Shown: positions 26,001-36,030 of the stretch, piece after piece | How positions within the stretch are numbered: position 1 is the stretch's first letter | Layout: each line of letters opens with the position of its first letter | Assembly (NCBI GenBank): GCA_947307055.1 | Contig: CAMZHX010000011.1 | Location: forward strand, 1-64,000 | Length of the DNA stretch: 64,000 nucleotides | Direction of reading: 5' to 3' | Origin: an uncultured Selenomonadales bacterium | GTDB taxonomy: Bacteria > Bacillota > Negativicutes > Selenomonadales > Selenomonadaceae | Program-made: the position numbers and the translations under genes | The notes under the pieces: generated by a model | Told to the model about the DNA's origin: nothing | Seen by the model: the letters and a program-made list of their open reading frames with translations, nothing else | Database searches by the model: none

Positions 26001-27419
26001 GGTAAAGAAAATCTCGTCCTCTTGCAAAGCGATAGCGTTCGTGGCGGCGCAGAAGTTATCGTCGCAGCCGGCACAACTTCAATCAGAAATGCAAACAGCG
26101 GCTTCGATGAAAGCGGCGACGTTATCAATGTCGACCTCAGCACAGTAACTCTCAGCGTCGAAAATAGCGGGCTTGTCTTGGGTGCAAAGGGCATTCACGC
26201 AACTGTTGAAGGCGTCGGCGACAGCGGCGTTGTCAAACAACTCATCAAGAGCGACGGCACCACTTACAAAGCAGCAATCGCGGCTTCGGGCACTGAAATT
26301 GCCGTGACTGATGACGACGACGACATTGCCAACTACTATCAGGGCGAAACTGTCAACTTCTCGAATTACTACGATACCGTTAAAGCTGACCTTGCCAACG
26401 GCGACGGCTCTATTAACGGCGGCGCGGCTGTCTTCAACGGCGTTAAAACTTTCTACGGCGGCGCAGGCAATACGACCTTCATGGGTGGCGCGTCCAATGA
26501 AACCTTCTACGCTGGCACGGGTTATACTTCCCTCTACGGCGGCGGCGGCAGAAATAATTTGGTCGGCAACGAAAGTAGCGATAAAGACGGCGCAACTTCC
26601 TTCTTCGTCCTGGGCGTCGCGGACGGCGCAAAGAATACTATCAGCAACTTTGAATTCGTTGCGGACGGCGGCGATAATGCAACTACCGCTGACAAAATCG
26701 AAATCGATACGGCAAGCGGCAACGTCGTTTCCAATGTCTACATCAGGAACGGCGGCGTTGCAATCGATGTCGCTAAACCGAGTGGCACTACCGAGACGGC
26801 CTTCATTGAAGGCGCAGTCGGACAAAATATGCGTTTCGGCGATAACATCGTTGCGCAAGTCAACACGACCGCTTTGACCTATGACGGCGTTGCGAACTAC
26901 TTCGTAGCGACCGAACAAAATGCGGCAATCAGCGTAGGCGCGGACGTTGGAACTTTGGCATCTGTCTGGCTCGACGGCAAACTCGGCAACGGCATTGGCA
27001 AAAACTTCGTCGGCGACATTAAGACAATTGACGCGACGGCTTCCACTGTCAAAGCCGAATTGGCTGGTAACACTGGCGATAACGTAATTTACGCAGGCAA
27101 CGGCGAATCTAGTCTGTGGGGCGGCAATGGCGGCAATGATACACTTGTCGGCGGCATAAGCAGAAATAACTTCTTCTACACCAACGGCAACGGCAACGAC
27201 GTTATCAGCGGCACCAGAGAAGGCGATATGATCTTCTTGTCCGAAGTCACGCTCGACCAAATTGCCTCGACCTCTGTTGAAGGCAACGTCGCGACGCTTA
27301 ACTTTAAGGACGGCGGCTCGCTCACTGTCAACGACGCGTCGAATTGCCAATTCGTTATGACTCAAGGCGATCAATATCAGACATACAGAGTCAGCGGCGA
27401 TCAATTTGTCGCAGGCTGA
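23064..27419 (+). CDS. Giant RTX-like surface protein with Ser-Asp repeat (paralogue 1)
   Basis: The 1451-residue protein has no classical signal peptide but begins [15 protein letters not shown], carrying the FDLQRF tag. Residues of about 15-560 are low-complexity, Gly/Ser/Asp/Thr-rich and probably beta. Residues 566-711 are 73 Ser-Asp dipeptides in a row. After that come RTX-type calcium-binding repeats (GGAGNDTIL near 960, more after 1140). The C-terminal 65 residues ([15 protein letters not shown] to [11 protein letters not shown]) are shared with the next two proteins and could be a type I secretion signal. No cysteine is evident. The ATG has GGGAG 10 bases upstream. It is probably a secreted adhesin or cell-surface layer protein; function is inferred only. 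Confidence 0.85.
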   Translation: MSDLFKFDLQRFAVVITNDAGEPVTVQSYSTGGASNAGAYYFDSAGKYAVGSTFEGDVTITADFEDGTADDVGVGNYIISEVTGIALPGTGTGEITTGAGVGTSTTPAAINNLGSANLTFSGTTLAFQNASSDAAVNVYGGSNIAYVAIESGSFSAASVTGLNINDTESGSALTIDKAFTFTGNSDGGSITLSETGANVSATDGATVVSAPAGSDNTITVLGTTLNYSASSAAAIAIDADNASIAGYTLSETGDKVAIPAALAGSEDFVLNDGDLATDYMPSSGYTIEKLESGYYTNGFASKVSLGEDEYILTNTTGSAAIAVSNDGSDITAVVLNTGDILAPASGSDLTAVGDTMTLYKNSISDDNKININLTSASEVSVTRSDSAVSIGNVSGSEGDAVVLGDATFEYSNKNGYAVYNDDGTAEVSVASGSGENRGEISVTDEGDSPIGITFNGDASVRVDNSGEAFILTNTKNIAGITDLQDGVVMLAENIQIVAEGVDSATINNYAISTENLGDDFSGNLTITIDEDGKITQIVDSEDTSTDIKENAITDDNVENPLEGDADSDSDSDSDSDSDSDSDSDSDSDSDSDSDSDSDSDSDSDSDSDSDSDSDSDSDSDSDSDSDSDSDSDSDSDSDSDSDSDSDSDSDSDSDSDSDSDSDSDSDSDSDSDSDSDSDSDSDSDSDSDSDSDSDSDSDSDSDSDSDSDSDSSEIQPPIDIYTQININPESTYSKSDFKNGKLTIGKNDSSAEVIMSTGAQTLTFNNEGGNEAFVIAEATGAKTITLSNGGDVVAVYGSKGRGLSVNVTGGTGNDSLYAFRNAPINFNMSKGGKDKVYLAFGDNSQNVTLTGYNASTGGGIALGGDASAILDAIQNETITFGNGVVNLNGANGNKAKVEFAGYTSDSGSTVFNFYDASDNKQAVGFTNNDGGAINVSSSGDSHILVGNYNDKKDGSSTLLGGAGNDTILAGAGDVVNAGAGKENLVLLQSDSVRGGAEVIVAAGTTSIRNANSGFDESGDVINVDLSTVTLSVENSGLVLGAKGIHATVEGVGDSGVVKQLIKSDGTTYKAAIAASGTEIAVTDDDDDIANYYQGETVNFSNYYDTVKADLANGDGSINGGAAVFNGVKTFYGGAGNTTFMGGASNETFYAGTGYTSLYGGGGRNNLVGNESSDKDGATSFFVLGVADGAKNTISNFEFVADGGDNATTADKIEIDTASGNVVSNVYIRNGGVAIDVAKPSGTTETAFIEGAVGQNMRFGDNIVAQVNTTALTYDGVANYFVATEQNAAISVGADVGTLASVWLDGKLGNGIGKNFVGDIKTIDATASTVKAELAGNTGDNVIYAGNGESSLWGGNGGNDTLVGGISRNNFFYTNGNGNDVISGTREGDMIFLSEVTLDQIASTSVEGNVATLNFKDGGSLTVNDASNCQFVMTQGDQYQTYRVSGDQFVAG
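24759..25196 (+). repeat. Ser-Asp dipeptide repeat, 73 units
   Basis: Alternating GAY and AGY/TCY codons encode uninterrupted Asp-Ser. Synonymous codons are mixed (GAT/GAC, AGC/TCC/TCT/AGT) in larger 12-24 base patterns, which suggests growth by unequal exchange of blocks and later drift. Confidence 0.95.
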
Positions 27420-27420
27420 A

Positions 27421-27502
27421 GTAGGTTATTAGGGAAATAGGGAAATAGAGAATTAGGGAATTAGAATTCTAATAACCTAATAACCTAACCACTAATAACC
27501 TA
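27421..27502. repeat. Head-to-head repeat hairpin (GGTTATTA/GGGAAATA family)
   Basis: GTAGGTTATTAGGGAAATAGGG-like units are mirrored around GAATTC by CTAATAACC units. It sits just after the stop of paralogue 1. Confidence 0.75.
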
Positions 27503-27507
27503 AGAAG

Positions 27508-27541
27508 CTCTGCTCTTCTAAACGAGGGGCAGAGTTTTTTT
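27508..27541 (+). terminator. Intrinsic terminator after giant gene 1
   Basis: CTCTGC pairs with GCAGAG, with an inner TC/GA pair, followed by seven T. The sequence is duplicated at 45136-45168. Confidence 0.9.
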
Positions 27542-27542
27542 C

Positions 27543-27571
27543 TTGCAAAGGAAGGCTTTTTGGTGTATAAC
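27543..27571 (+). promoter_or_regulatory. Promoter of giant gene 2
   Basis: TTGCAA (27543-27548), 17 bases, TATAAC (27566-27571), 29 bases before the ATG. It follows the terminator by one base, and the whole terminator-promoter cassette recurs at 45136-45200. Confidence 0.75.
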
Positions 27572-27600
27572 TTTTGCGGCATATGAAAAGGAGGGTTTTT

Positions 27601-30600
27601 ATGGCTATAACACTTTCTACCGGCGAAAGGCGCACTTATGACGGCGTGATTTATACCGCAACCAGCGACGCTGTACTTAATATAGACGACGACAAAGTTT
27701 CCGGACTTGCAAGCGGCTCGGTTAAGGCTGTCGTAAGCGGTGCTGATACTTCACCGACTATCACTTTCGACGCTTCGGACGGCGCGCTTACTTTCACTGC
27801 AACTAGCGACGGCGAAATTATCACGGTCAAGCAACTTTTCCCGATTGAATTTATCAGCGGCGAATTTACTTACGTCGGCAACAAACTCAATATAGGTGTC
27901 GGCGCAACTCTTATCATTGACGGTCAGCGCGGCAATTACTCTCTGCGCAACCAAAATACCTTTGAACAAGGCGGCACATACACTTTCACCAATACCGCCA
28001 TGACGACCGAAAGTCAGCACACAATTAGCATTTACACTTTGGCTAATGGCACCGATACTAGGACGCTCAACCTTGAAGCATTCGGCAAGGTCATTAACAA
28101 TTTCACTGAACAAGGTTTCACGCTCGTCAAAGGTTCAAGCGAAGTTATGCACATCGGCGACTACACTTTGACGGCAACCGCTATTGACGACGACGCCGGC
28201 TTGAATATCGAACTTAACGAAAACGGCGTTACGCTCATTCCGAATAAAAACGACGGCAAACTTAATGTCGTTCTCACTCGCGGCGACTTGGAAATTATTT
28301 CGGGCGATTTGGAATGCACCAGCGGTTCAATTACTTTTGGTTTTGATAAAGCTGTCACCTTTGCAGAGGGTACAAGTTTTAATTTCACATGGAACGACTA
28401 CGTAACGAGCGTAACCACGACCGCCCAAGCCACTACGGCTATTGCTTTGACTGACACTGGGATATCCTTCACGCCCGGCGAAAATGACGGCGCACTTAAT
28501 ATCGTAATAACTAAGGGCGGCACAGAGATTTTCGGCGGCACTTTGAACGTTACCGGCGGCACTATTTCTTTCGACACCACCGAGCAGAAATTTTCTTTCA
28601 CCGAAGGCACGAAAATACAATTAGGAATAGGGAATGAGGAATTAGAATATGAGGTTGTGGGCGGCGAGGCAAGTTTCAAAGTCGAGGCGGACGGTAGTGG
28701 CAATTTCACAATCACGCCCACAATCGGCGACGGCACATTGAATTTTACGCTGAACACTTCAAGCGGCTCGCTTACCGGCAACTTGGAAATTTTAAGCGGC
28801 GGATTCATTTTCGGGAAAAACGGAGCTTTAAACGTCATCAAAGATACCGAACTGCAAATTAAATTCTCTGACGATTACATTATCAAATTCAAAGCGACTG
28901 ACGAGGCGGGCGGCTCACTTTCTCTTAGCACGGACGGAATAACTTTCACGCCTAGTTCAGATGACGGCGGCTTACAACTTACTGTAACGCGCGACGGGCA
29001 AACGCGCTCTGCAAGTTTGGACGTGACAGGCGGCTCGGTTACTTACAAGCTTGACGGCTCCATTTCCTTGACGCAAGGCACCGTTGTTAAAAATGTTTTC
29101 GATGACGGCAACATCTTGACGATAACCGCTAACACCGACGCCAGCGGCAAGATTGAATTTACACCCGATAACGGCTTGACAATTAAGCCCACAACGCCCG
29201 ACGCGCTAACTGTTTCCTTGCAGACGGGGGGCGATTTAGAAATTGTCAACATTACGTCAATCACCGGCTCAATCACTTACAGCGGCGGCGTTGTCACAGC
29301 AAGCGACGGTACAGAGGCTCAACTTTCATTTTTCGGCATTTGGGAGCCAAAATTGCGCACGACGGGCGGTACAGCTTCCATTCAATTCACTGATGACAGA
29401 ACTATTTACACTGCAAACGAAGGTGCGACGTTAGTTCTCGACGGCAACAACGACTTGAGCCTTGAATTTGAAAACGGCTCAATTACTGACGTTTACGCTG
29501 AGAATATTGGAGATGGCGTTCTACGCCTCTCTGAGGGCGCGACTTTAAGGAGCAACGACCACGATTTTGTTTTCACGCTCGAAAAGGCTGGCAACTACAC
29601 GATTAACGGCATAAACGTAACGACTTCTGCAGAAAATGCCAAAGTCACGCTGACTAATTACGATTCGATAATTGTTGACGGCGTAAGTTACAAAGCACTT
29701 GACGACGCGGCGCAACTTACTTTCGGTAGCGACGGAAAAGTTTCAGGCGTTGCAAGCGGTAAAGTTCAAGCGACTGTTGCGGGCGTGGAAACTTCGCCGA
29801 CTATCACTTTCGACGCAACCGACGGCGCGATTGATTTCACTGCAACCGGTGACGATACACTTGATGTCACGCTCGCCGGACGCACATTCAAATTCACTGA
29901 GGGCACCGCTACGATTTCGGGCGATACAATTAACACGGGAGCTGTAAAGTTTTTAATGTCCGGCACCCATTCCCAAGCCGATTACGAATTCACAGTTGAG
30001 GATTCCTCCGAAATTTCTATCACGACGGACTATTTCAGTATCTCTGCCGAAAAATTTTCTGTTGCAGTCAGCGCGGGCAGTATCACTCTCAATTTCGACG
30101 TTTCGGGCACAGCCATTCGCAATTTCACTAATCACACTTTCGTTCTTGCAGACGACACGACCGTTTCTACAACTCTCGGCGATTATACAATCAGTGCTAC
30201 GACAAACGACGAGACGGGCGGCGAACTTTCTTTCACTTCAAAAGGTGTCACCTTCGCGCCCAATAATAATACTGGCTTGATTGCCGTTGATGTTTTACGC
30301 GGCGGCACTTCGATTTTCTCCAAAGGGATTTCATTTTCCATAAGCAACGGTTCTATTTCATTCAATCCGTTTACGCAGGAAATTTCTTTGGCTAAAGATA
30401 CCGTCTTGACGTTCGTAAGGGATGACGGAAAATCGATAGAAATTACCGCACTCGACGAGGCGGGCGGACAACTGACTTTGACAGACGACGGGATAAGATT
30501 TGCTCCGAACTCCGGCGACGGCGCATTGGAATTAAATTTCGTTTCTAGTGGGCGCAAAGCAAATTTAAATGTCACCGGCGCAATTATTTACGGCAACGAT

Positions 30601-33600
30601 GGGAAAATTTCCCTCGAAGACGGCACCGTTGTCAACATCACTTGGGAAGACGGCTTTAATCTCAAAATGACTTCGCACGGCTCGACCGGTTCCATTGCCT
30701 TTGTCGAAAAGGGACTTCAAATCACCTCTGACGACGATAAACTTGACATCACCTTGACGACTGCCATTGGTTTGCAAACGGATTTGAGCGGCATAAAGGG
30801 CACGATTTACTACAACGCGGGCACAATTTCATTCGACGCGGATTCAAAGATAACTGCAACTTCGACGCTCGGCGGGCAACCGATTTTAACTACGCTCGAA
30901 ACAATCGGCGGCACCGGACACATTTCCTTTGCCGATAATGGCGTTATTTATTCGACGGACACCGGCGCAATGAGAATCACTTGGGCACGCGACGGCTTGG
31001 AAAGCACATTCACTATCAACAGCGGCACAATCCAAATCGGGCACAATCTCTTCAAACTCACGGAAGGTGTCGACCTTTCAACCGACTTGAAAAATTTTGT
31101 CCCCGCGCTGTACACACTCACGGTAAGCGGTGCCGGCTCCTACACAATCAACGGGAAGACGATAACGACTGACGGCGAAAATATTTCTATGAGGGCGACT
31201 GATGATTATACGTCCTTTATTCCGAGCGACGATGTTGTCACGTATAACGGAAGGACTTTCAGCGGCAGCGGCACTGTGACTCTTAGCAGTTCGGGCGAAA
31301 TAACTTGCGACGCGACAGACGGCACGCTCCGAGTTTCAATTCCGCTTGGAAGCCTTATCGGCGAATCTATTTTGCCCAATACCTTTGACATTTCGAGCGG
31401 CTCAATTACCTTTGACCCCGATAATAAAAAAATATCCTGCGCGGCGGGCACGACGCTTTCATTCACGCAGGACGAACAAACTATCACGCTCACCACGACC
31501 AAAGATACTTCCGCGACTTACAAGGTCGAAGATGAAATTTATTATCTCATGCTCGGCGACAGCGCGACGGCAAATATTGCCATTGCACGCGGCGACCAAA
31601 CAATTATCAAAGGAGAACTTGAACTTGGCGGCGTCATCAGCTACAGACCCGAAACAGGCACTTTCGGTTTGACGGGCGCGAACTCTTCACACGGCGACGG
31701 AACAAATACTTATTGCCAATTCACGACTGAAGGGCAAAACGGCACCTACAGTTTCAGGACGGCGACGAATGATACGACGATTGTATTTATTCCGACCTTA
31801 ACCGACGGCAAACTCGAAATCAATTTCCCGAACGAACGAAAGCACGCTATGAAGTTCACCGTTAGCAGAGACGGACAGACGATTTTTGAAAATAATATCG
31901 CTATCGACGGCAAAATAAACTTTGACACAACCACGCAAGAAGTTACTTTGATTAAAGATACCGTCCTGACACTCACGCAAGGCGATAACGTAGTTACGAT
32001 AACGGCACTCGATGACGCGGGCGGCGTGTTGAATATAGTTGACGGCTGCTTGAGATTTGCTCCGAACTCCGGCGACGGCGCACTTGAATTGAATTTCGTA
32101 ACCACCGGGCGCAAGGCAAATTTAAATGTCACGGGTGCGATTGTCTTGGGCGAAGGCGGCAAAATTTCTCTCGAAGACGGCACGGAAATAAATCTCGACT
32201 GGGAAGACGGCACCAACCTCAAACTCAATTCGCACGGCTCGACGGGTTCAGTTACCATTGGCGAAAAGGGAATTAGAATCACCTCTGAAGACGAAAACCT
32301 TGACATGACTTTGACGACTCCCGACGGCTACTCGGCGACGATTACTTCCATTCAAGGCGCGGTGTGGTATAACGCGGGCACAGTGACTTTGGACGCGAAT
32401 ACTTCCATGACGGGCAAGAATGTCGTTGAAGGGCGCACCGTTGGAATTAAAGTTGAGGCAATCGACGGCGACGCCTCTTTAACCTTCTCGAATGTCGGTA
32501 TCACTTACAACGCCGGCGAAGGCAAAACTCGCGTCACCTACACGCTCGGCGACGGGGAAAGCTCCTTCACTCTCAATAAAGGTTCCGTGTTCATTCAAAG
32601 GCGCGTCTTCCACATAGCTGAAGGCTCCGACCTTGCCACCGATTTTAAAGACTTTATCCCCGTGCAATACTTCCAAACTCAAGAGGCAGGCACTTACACA
32701 ATCAACGGGCATACGATAACGACGACCGCCGCGAATCTTGCTTTGACGGCGACTGATGATTATATGACCTTTGTAACGAGCGATGATGTTGTTACGTATA
32801 ATGGAATGACATTCGCGGGCGCGGGCAATGTCAGTATCACAAGTGGCGGCGTCGTATTAGGCGCGGGTGTTGTGGCGGACGGCTTTGGCAAAGATAAATC
32901 GTTCATTTTGGCGGAAACTGGTAACGTTACTGCCGACGCTAGAATTTTTGAACTGACGGAAGAAGTCCCGACCGGAATCACCGTTACGGGCACGCAGGAC
33001 GGATTTATTTTCAGTCGCACCAACACCGAAGAATCCGAAGCGCGATTCGACAAACCCAATCCCGATAACGTTGGCAAAATTTTTACGGAAGAATTTTCCC
33101 TTTCCAATGACAATGCCTATCGCATTCAAACTGATTTACTCGGTTTGCAACAGATTATCGGCGTGACGGCTCCCGTAACTGTCGTAGGTAGTGCGAGCTT
33201 TGGCGGTGAACCGGAAGAAACTATTTTTGACCTCGTCACCAACTCGGAAGGCGTCTTCAATATCGACGAGAAACCCTACACAATCAGCGGCGATAGTAGC
33301 GTTGCGATAATGGCTGACTTTGAACCGGATAAATCATACGTGCGAGGCTTCAAGGATTTGAACGGCACAGTTAGCGGCGACTTCACCGAACACGCAGTTT
33401 CAATCAACGGCGGCGAATCCATTCTGATTAGCGGCGACAGTTCGATTGATTTAGTCGCGAGCGCAAACGGCGTGGAACTTTTCAGTGTAAGCGGCGGCGT
33501 TTCTTTAATGGAAATGGGCGGCGTCTCGAAAGTCCACACCGACACTGAAGGCGTTTTCACTTTTGGTCATGGGGAAGACGATACGCTTGCAATCACGGTT

Positions 33601-35937
33601 CAAGGCGACGACAGCGTTACCTTTGAGATTGACGACGAACGATTTGTCACGGGCATAACGAATATTGAAGGCGACCTCTTCTTCAGCGAAACGACCGCTT
33701 CTTTGTCAATCAACGGCATAAGCGGTACGTTTATCTGCGAATTTTCTTCGATTGGTGCTTACAGCGGCGCACTTTATGTTCACGACATAACGGACAATAG
33801 CGCACTTCTCACCAGCGACCAAGATAAATTTTGGTTGCAAATGCTCGGCGCGTCCTTTGCTCTCAACGATAACAGCTTGACTTTGACCAATGACGCCGAC
33901 GGCATTTGGCTCCGCGATAAAGAAATTGTCGGGCTCGACGAAGGCGCAAGCTTGAAAGTTTCTGAGGCGGGCACTTACATTGCTAATGAAACTTCGCTTA
34001 AGGCTAAGGCTGATGATATTATCGTCGGGCTAAAGGACAGCGCGTACATTTACGACCCGAATAACCCGCTGATAACTAAGAACACCCCGACCGAAGAAAT
34101 TGTTCAGCAGATGACCGGCGGCGATTCTTCAGTCAATGTTACGGTTGCGAGCGGCAAGGAAAATGTTACGCTCAAGGGCGGCGATTTAGTTGTCGTCGAA
34201 GATACCAGCGCGAAAGTCAACATAACCGCGAGCAGGGGCAATGATACTATCGTCAGCAAGGGCGAAAATGTTTCTATCAAGTTGAATAGCACGGGCAAGA
34301 CAGACCTTTTCGCGCTCGAAGGCAAGATGACTCTTGAAGGCTACGACGCCGCGACGGGTACGGGCTTTGGCACCAATTACAGCAACATTTTTGACGCGAT
34401 TGGCGACGGGATTGACTTCGACAAAGGCAGGCTCTCAATCGATTCGGCGGTCGTCTACTTAGGCAAAAACAGCGAGATTTTTAATTTCTACGACGCGAAG
34501 GGCGAACTCCAAAAAGTCGGCTACGCCTCCGAAGATGAATCACTTAACCTTAGCAAGCAGACCGATGATTTGATTTTATTCGGCGAAAAATATTCTTCAA
34601 TTACGAGCGGCGCGGGTAGCGATTCAATTTTCGCTGACGCGGGCAGTTACATCGACGCGGGCGCAGGGAAAAATTATATCGAAATTGAGGAAGAGCGCGG
34701 CACTAATGAAGGCGCGATAATCAATATAGTTAACGGAAATAACACTATCGCGAACTTCAACGCGGGCTTTGACGATTCAAGCGACGCGATTGAGAACAGC
34801 AGCAAATATTGGGATAATAAATTCGACGGCACGGACATTATCATTAAAACCGACGGCGGCAAGGCAGTTATAAGCAACGTCGGCAGCGGCGAAGATTTCG
34901 TTAAGTTCAAACAATCCGCCAATGGTTATGATTATAAGGTTGCCCTTGCGCAGAAAAATTCCGTTATCGTGGCGAGCGATGATATTGCCAACGTTTACAG
35001 AGGCGAAAAGTCCGGCGTCGATTTCACCGGCTTTGAAGATTCGTTGCTTGTGAACTTGAAAGAAGGCGCAGAAGGTAAAGCCGTTGACGAAAATATTTAT
35101 TTCTATGGAATCAATCGCGTGACGTTAGGCGGCGGGCAAAATACTTTGCTTAGCTCTTCGCAAAACGAGACTTTGACGAGTTCCGACGGCTCGACAGAAT
35201 TTATTTTCGCTAAGGACAGCGGGCGCGACGTGATTAAAAATTTCAACTTCGATAACGATACAATTTCTGTCGGCAATGAGACAATCACGGCGGTTAATGT
35301 CAATAGTTCGGGCGGCGTCCGCATGGAAATCAGCGGCTCGGCTGTGTTGACGATTGACGACGCACAAGGTAGAATATTCAGAATCAATGATTTTGCCGCT
35401 AAAGTTGATAAAAATATCATCTACGACGCCGAAGCAAATTATTTCGTAGCGACTTCGCAAAATGCAACTTTAACAATTGGCGAGGGCGCGGAAATTTGGC
35501 TCGACAGCTCGCACGGGAAAACTTTTGTCGGCGACATAAGGACTTTGGACGCCTCAACCGCAGAAGGTAAAACTTCTCTGGCTGGCAACGCCCTCGATAA
35601 CACAATCCTTGCTGGTAACGGCGATTCGACTTTGTGGGGCGGTAATGGCGGCGATGATTTGTTAGTCGGCGGCGCGAGTAAAAATACTTTCGTCTACACC
35701 AATGGTAATGGCAATGACACTATCGCGGGCACGAGGGAAGGTGATATGATTTTCTTGTCCGAAGTCACGCTCGAACAGATTGCTAACACCGCTGTTGATA
35801 ATAATGTTGCGACTGTCAATTTCAAAGACGGCGGCTCGCTCACTGTCAACGACGCGGCTAATTGTCAATTCGTTCTCACTCAAGGCACACAATATCAATC
35901 TTACAAAGTTAGCGGCAACCAATTTATAGAAAGTTGA
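27601..35937 (+). CDS. Giant RTX-like surface protein (paralogue 2)
   Basis: A 2778-residue protein starting MAITLSTGERRTYDGVIYTA; ATG 27601 has AAGGAGGG upstream. Unlike paralogues 1 and 3 it lacks the FDLQRF tag, although residues after the start align with paralogue 3 just behind its tag (ATSDAVLN). Up to about residue 2150 it is built from beta-rich repeats with phrases such as ITALDEAGG, GDGALELNF and NYTINGK. One block of about 1 kb occurs twice, 1,550 bp apart. The last 650 residues hold RTX-like GNDTI repeats and the shared C-terminus ([15 protein letters not shown]). Secretion and adhesion are inferred. Some stretches are nearly identical to paralogue 3, a sign of recombination. Confidence 0.85.
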   Translation: MAITLSTGERRTYDGVIYTATSDAVLNIDDDKVSGLASGSVKAVVSGADTSPTITFDASDGALTFTATSDGEIITVKQLFPIEFISGEFTYVGNKLNIGVGATLIIDGQRGNYSLRNQNTFEQGGTYTFTNTAMTTESQHTISIYTLANGTDTRTLNLEAFGKVINNFTEQGFTLVKGSSEVMHIGDYTLTATAIDDDAGLNIELNENGVTLIPNKNDGKLNVVLTRGDLEIISGDLECTSGSITFGFDKAVTFAEGTSFNFTWNDYVTSVTTTAQATTAIALTDTGISFTPGENDGALNIVITKGGTEIFGGTLNVTGGTISFDTTEQKFSFTEGTKIQLGIGNEELEYEVVGGEASFKVEADGSGNFTITPTIGDGTLNFTLNTSSGSLTGNLEILSGGFIFGKNGALNVIKDTELQIKFSDDYIIKFKATDEAGGSLSLSTDGITFTPSSDDGGLQLTVTRDGQTRSASLDVTGGSVTYKLDGSISLTQGTVVKNVFDDGNILTITANTDASGKIEFTPDNGLTIKPTTPDALTVSLQTGGDLEIVNITSITGSITYSGGVVTASDGTEAQLSFFGIWEPKLRTTGGTASIQFTDDRTIYTANEGATLVLDGNNDLSLEFENGSITDVYAENIGDGVLRLSEGATLRSNDHDFVFTLEKAGNYTINGINVTTSAENAKVTLTNYDSIIVDGVSYKALDDAAQLTFGSDGKVSGVASGKVQATVAGVETSPTITFDATDGAIDFTATGDDTLDVTLAGRTFKFTEGTATISGDTINTGAVKFLMSGTHSQADYEFTVEDSSEISITTDYFSISAEKFSVAVSAGSITLNFDVSGTAIRNFTNHTFVLADDTTVSTTLGDYTISATTNDETGGELSFTSKGVTFAPNNNTGLIAVDVLRGGTSIFSKGISFSISNGSISFNPFTQEISLAKDTVLTFVRDDGKSIEITALDEAGGQLTLTDDGIRFAPNSGDGALELNFVSSGRKANLNVTGAIIYGNDGKISLEDGTVVNITWEDGFNLKMTSHGSTGSIAFVEKGLQITSDDDKLDITLTTAIGLQTDLSGIKGTIYYNAGTISFDADSKITATSTLGGQPILTTLETIGGTGHISFADNGVIYSTDTGAMRITWARDGLESTFTINSGTIQIGHNLFKLTEGVDLSTDLKNFVPALYTLTVSGAGSYTINGKTITTDGENISMRATDDYTSFIPSDDVVTYNGRTFSGSGTVTLSSSGEITCDATDGTLRVSIPLGSLIGESILPNTFDISSGSITFDPDNKKISCAAGTTLSFTQDEQTITLTTTKDTSATYKVEDEIYYLMLGDSATANIAIARGDQTIIKGELELGGVISYRPETGTFGLTGANSSHGDGTNTYCQFTTEGQNGTYSFRTATNDTTIVFIPTLTDGKLEINFPNERKHAMKFTVSRDGQTIFENNIAIDGKINFDTTTQEVTLIKDTVLTLTQGDNVVTITALDDAGGVLNIVDGCLRFAPNSGDGALELNFVTTGRKANLNVTGAIVLGEGGKISLEDGTEINLDWEDGTNLKLNSHGSTGSVTIGEKGIRITSEDENLDMTLTTPDGYSATITSIQGAVWYNAGTVTLDANTSMTGKNVVEGRTVGIKVEAIDGDASLTFSNVGITYNAGEGKTRVTYTLGDGESSFTLNKGSVFIQRRVFHIAEGSDLATDFKDFIPVQYFQTQEAGTYTINGHTITTTAANLALTATDDYMTFVTSDDVVTYNGMTFAGAGNVSITSGGVVLGAGVVADGFGKDKSFILAETGNVTADARIFELTEEVPTGITVTGTQDGFIFSRTNTEESEARFDKPNPDNVGKIFTEEFSLSNDNAYRIQTDLLGLQQIIGVTAPVTVVGSASFGGEPEETIFDLVTNSEGVFNIDEKPYTISGDSSVAIMADFEPDKSYVRGFKDLNGTVSGDFTEHAVSINGGESILISGDSSIDLVASANGVELFSVSGGVSLMEMGGVSKVHTDTEGVFTFGHGEDDTLAITVQGDDSVTFEIDDERFVTGITNIEGDLFFSETTASLSINGISGTFICEFSSIGAYSGALYVHDITDNSALLTSDQDKFWLQMLGASFALNDNSLTLTNDADGIWLRDKEIVGLDEGASLKVSEAGTYIANETSLKAKADDIIVGLKDSAYIYDPNNPLITKNTPTEEIVQQMTGGDSSVNVTVASGKENVTLKGGDLVVVEDTSAKVNITASRGNDTIVSKGENVSIKLNSTGKTDLFALEGKMTLEGYDAATGTGFGTNYSNIFDAIGDGIDFDKGRLSIDSAVVYLGKNSEIFNFYDAKGELQKVGYASEDESLNLSKQTDDLILFGEKYSSITSGAGSDSIFADAGSYIDAGAGKNYIEIEEERGTNEGAIINIVNGNNTIANFNAGFDDSSDAIENSSKYWDNKFDGTDIIIKTDGGKAVISNVGSGEDFVKFKQSANGYDYKVALAQKNSVIVASDDIANVYRGEKSGVDFTGFEDSLLVNLKEGAEGKAVDENIYFYGINRVTLGGGQNTLLSSSQNETLTSSDGSTEFIFAKDSGRDVIKNFNFDNDTISVGNETITAVNVNSSGGVRMEISGSAVLTIDDAQGRIFRINDFAAKVDKNIIYDAEANYFVATSQNATLTIGEGAEIWLDSSHGKTFVGDIRTLDASTAEGKTSLAGNALDNTILAGNGDSTLWGGNGGDDLLVGGASKNTFVYTNGNGNDTIAGTREGDMIFLSEVTLEQIANTAVDNNVATVNFKDGGSLTVNDAANCQFVLTQGTQYQSYKVSGNQFIES
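30300..32850 (+). repeat. Intragenic duplication in giant gene 2
   Basis: About 30.3-31.3 kb and 31.85-32.85 kb encode matching series at an offset of about 1,550 bp (516 residues): DTVLT, ITALDxAGG, RFAPNSGDGALELNF, RKANLNVTGAI, GKISLEDGT, HGSTGS and finally SDDVVTYNG. A third, more distant cycle lies at about 29.0-29.7 kb. Confidence 0.8.
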
Positions 35938-36013
35938 AGTAGGTTAATAGGTTAATAGGTTAATAGGTGGATAGAATTCTAATAACCTAACCACCTAACC
36001 ACCTAACCACTTA
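35938..36013. repeat. Head-to-head 8-base repeat hairpin between giant genes 2 and 3
   Basis: Three GGTTAATA units on the left face CCTAATAACC and three CCTAACCA units on the right around GAATTC. There is no other terminator or promoter in the 93-base gap, so genes 2 and 3 may share a transcript. Confidence 0.8.
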
Positions 36014-36030
36014 ACAAACAGGAGGTTTTT

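Noticed and set aside
26079-27404. 441-codon minus-strand frame inside giant gene 1
   Set aside because: Low-complexity antisense of a Gly/Asp-rich coding region, with no start context.
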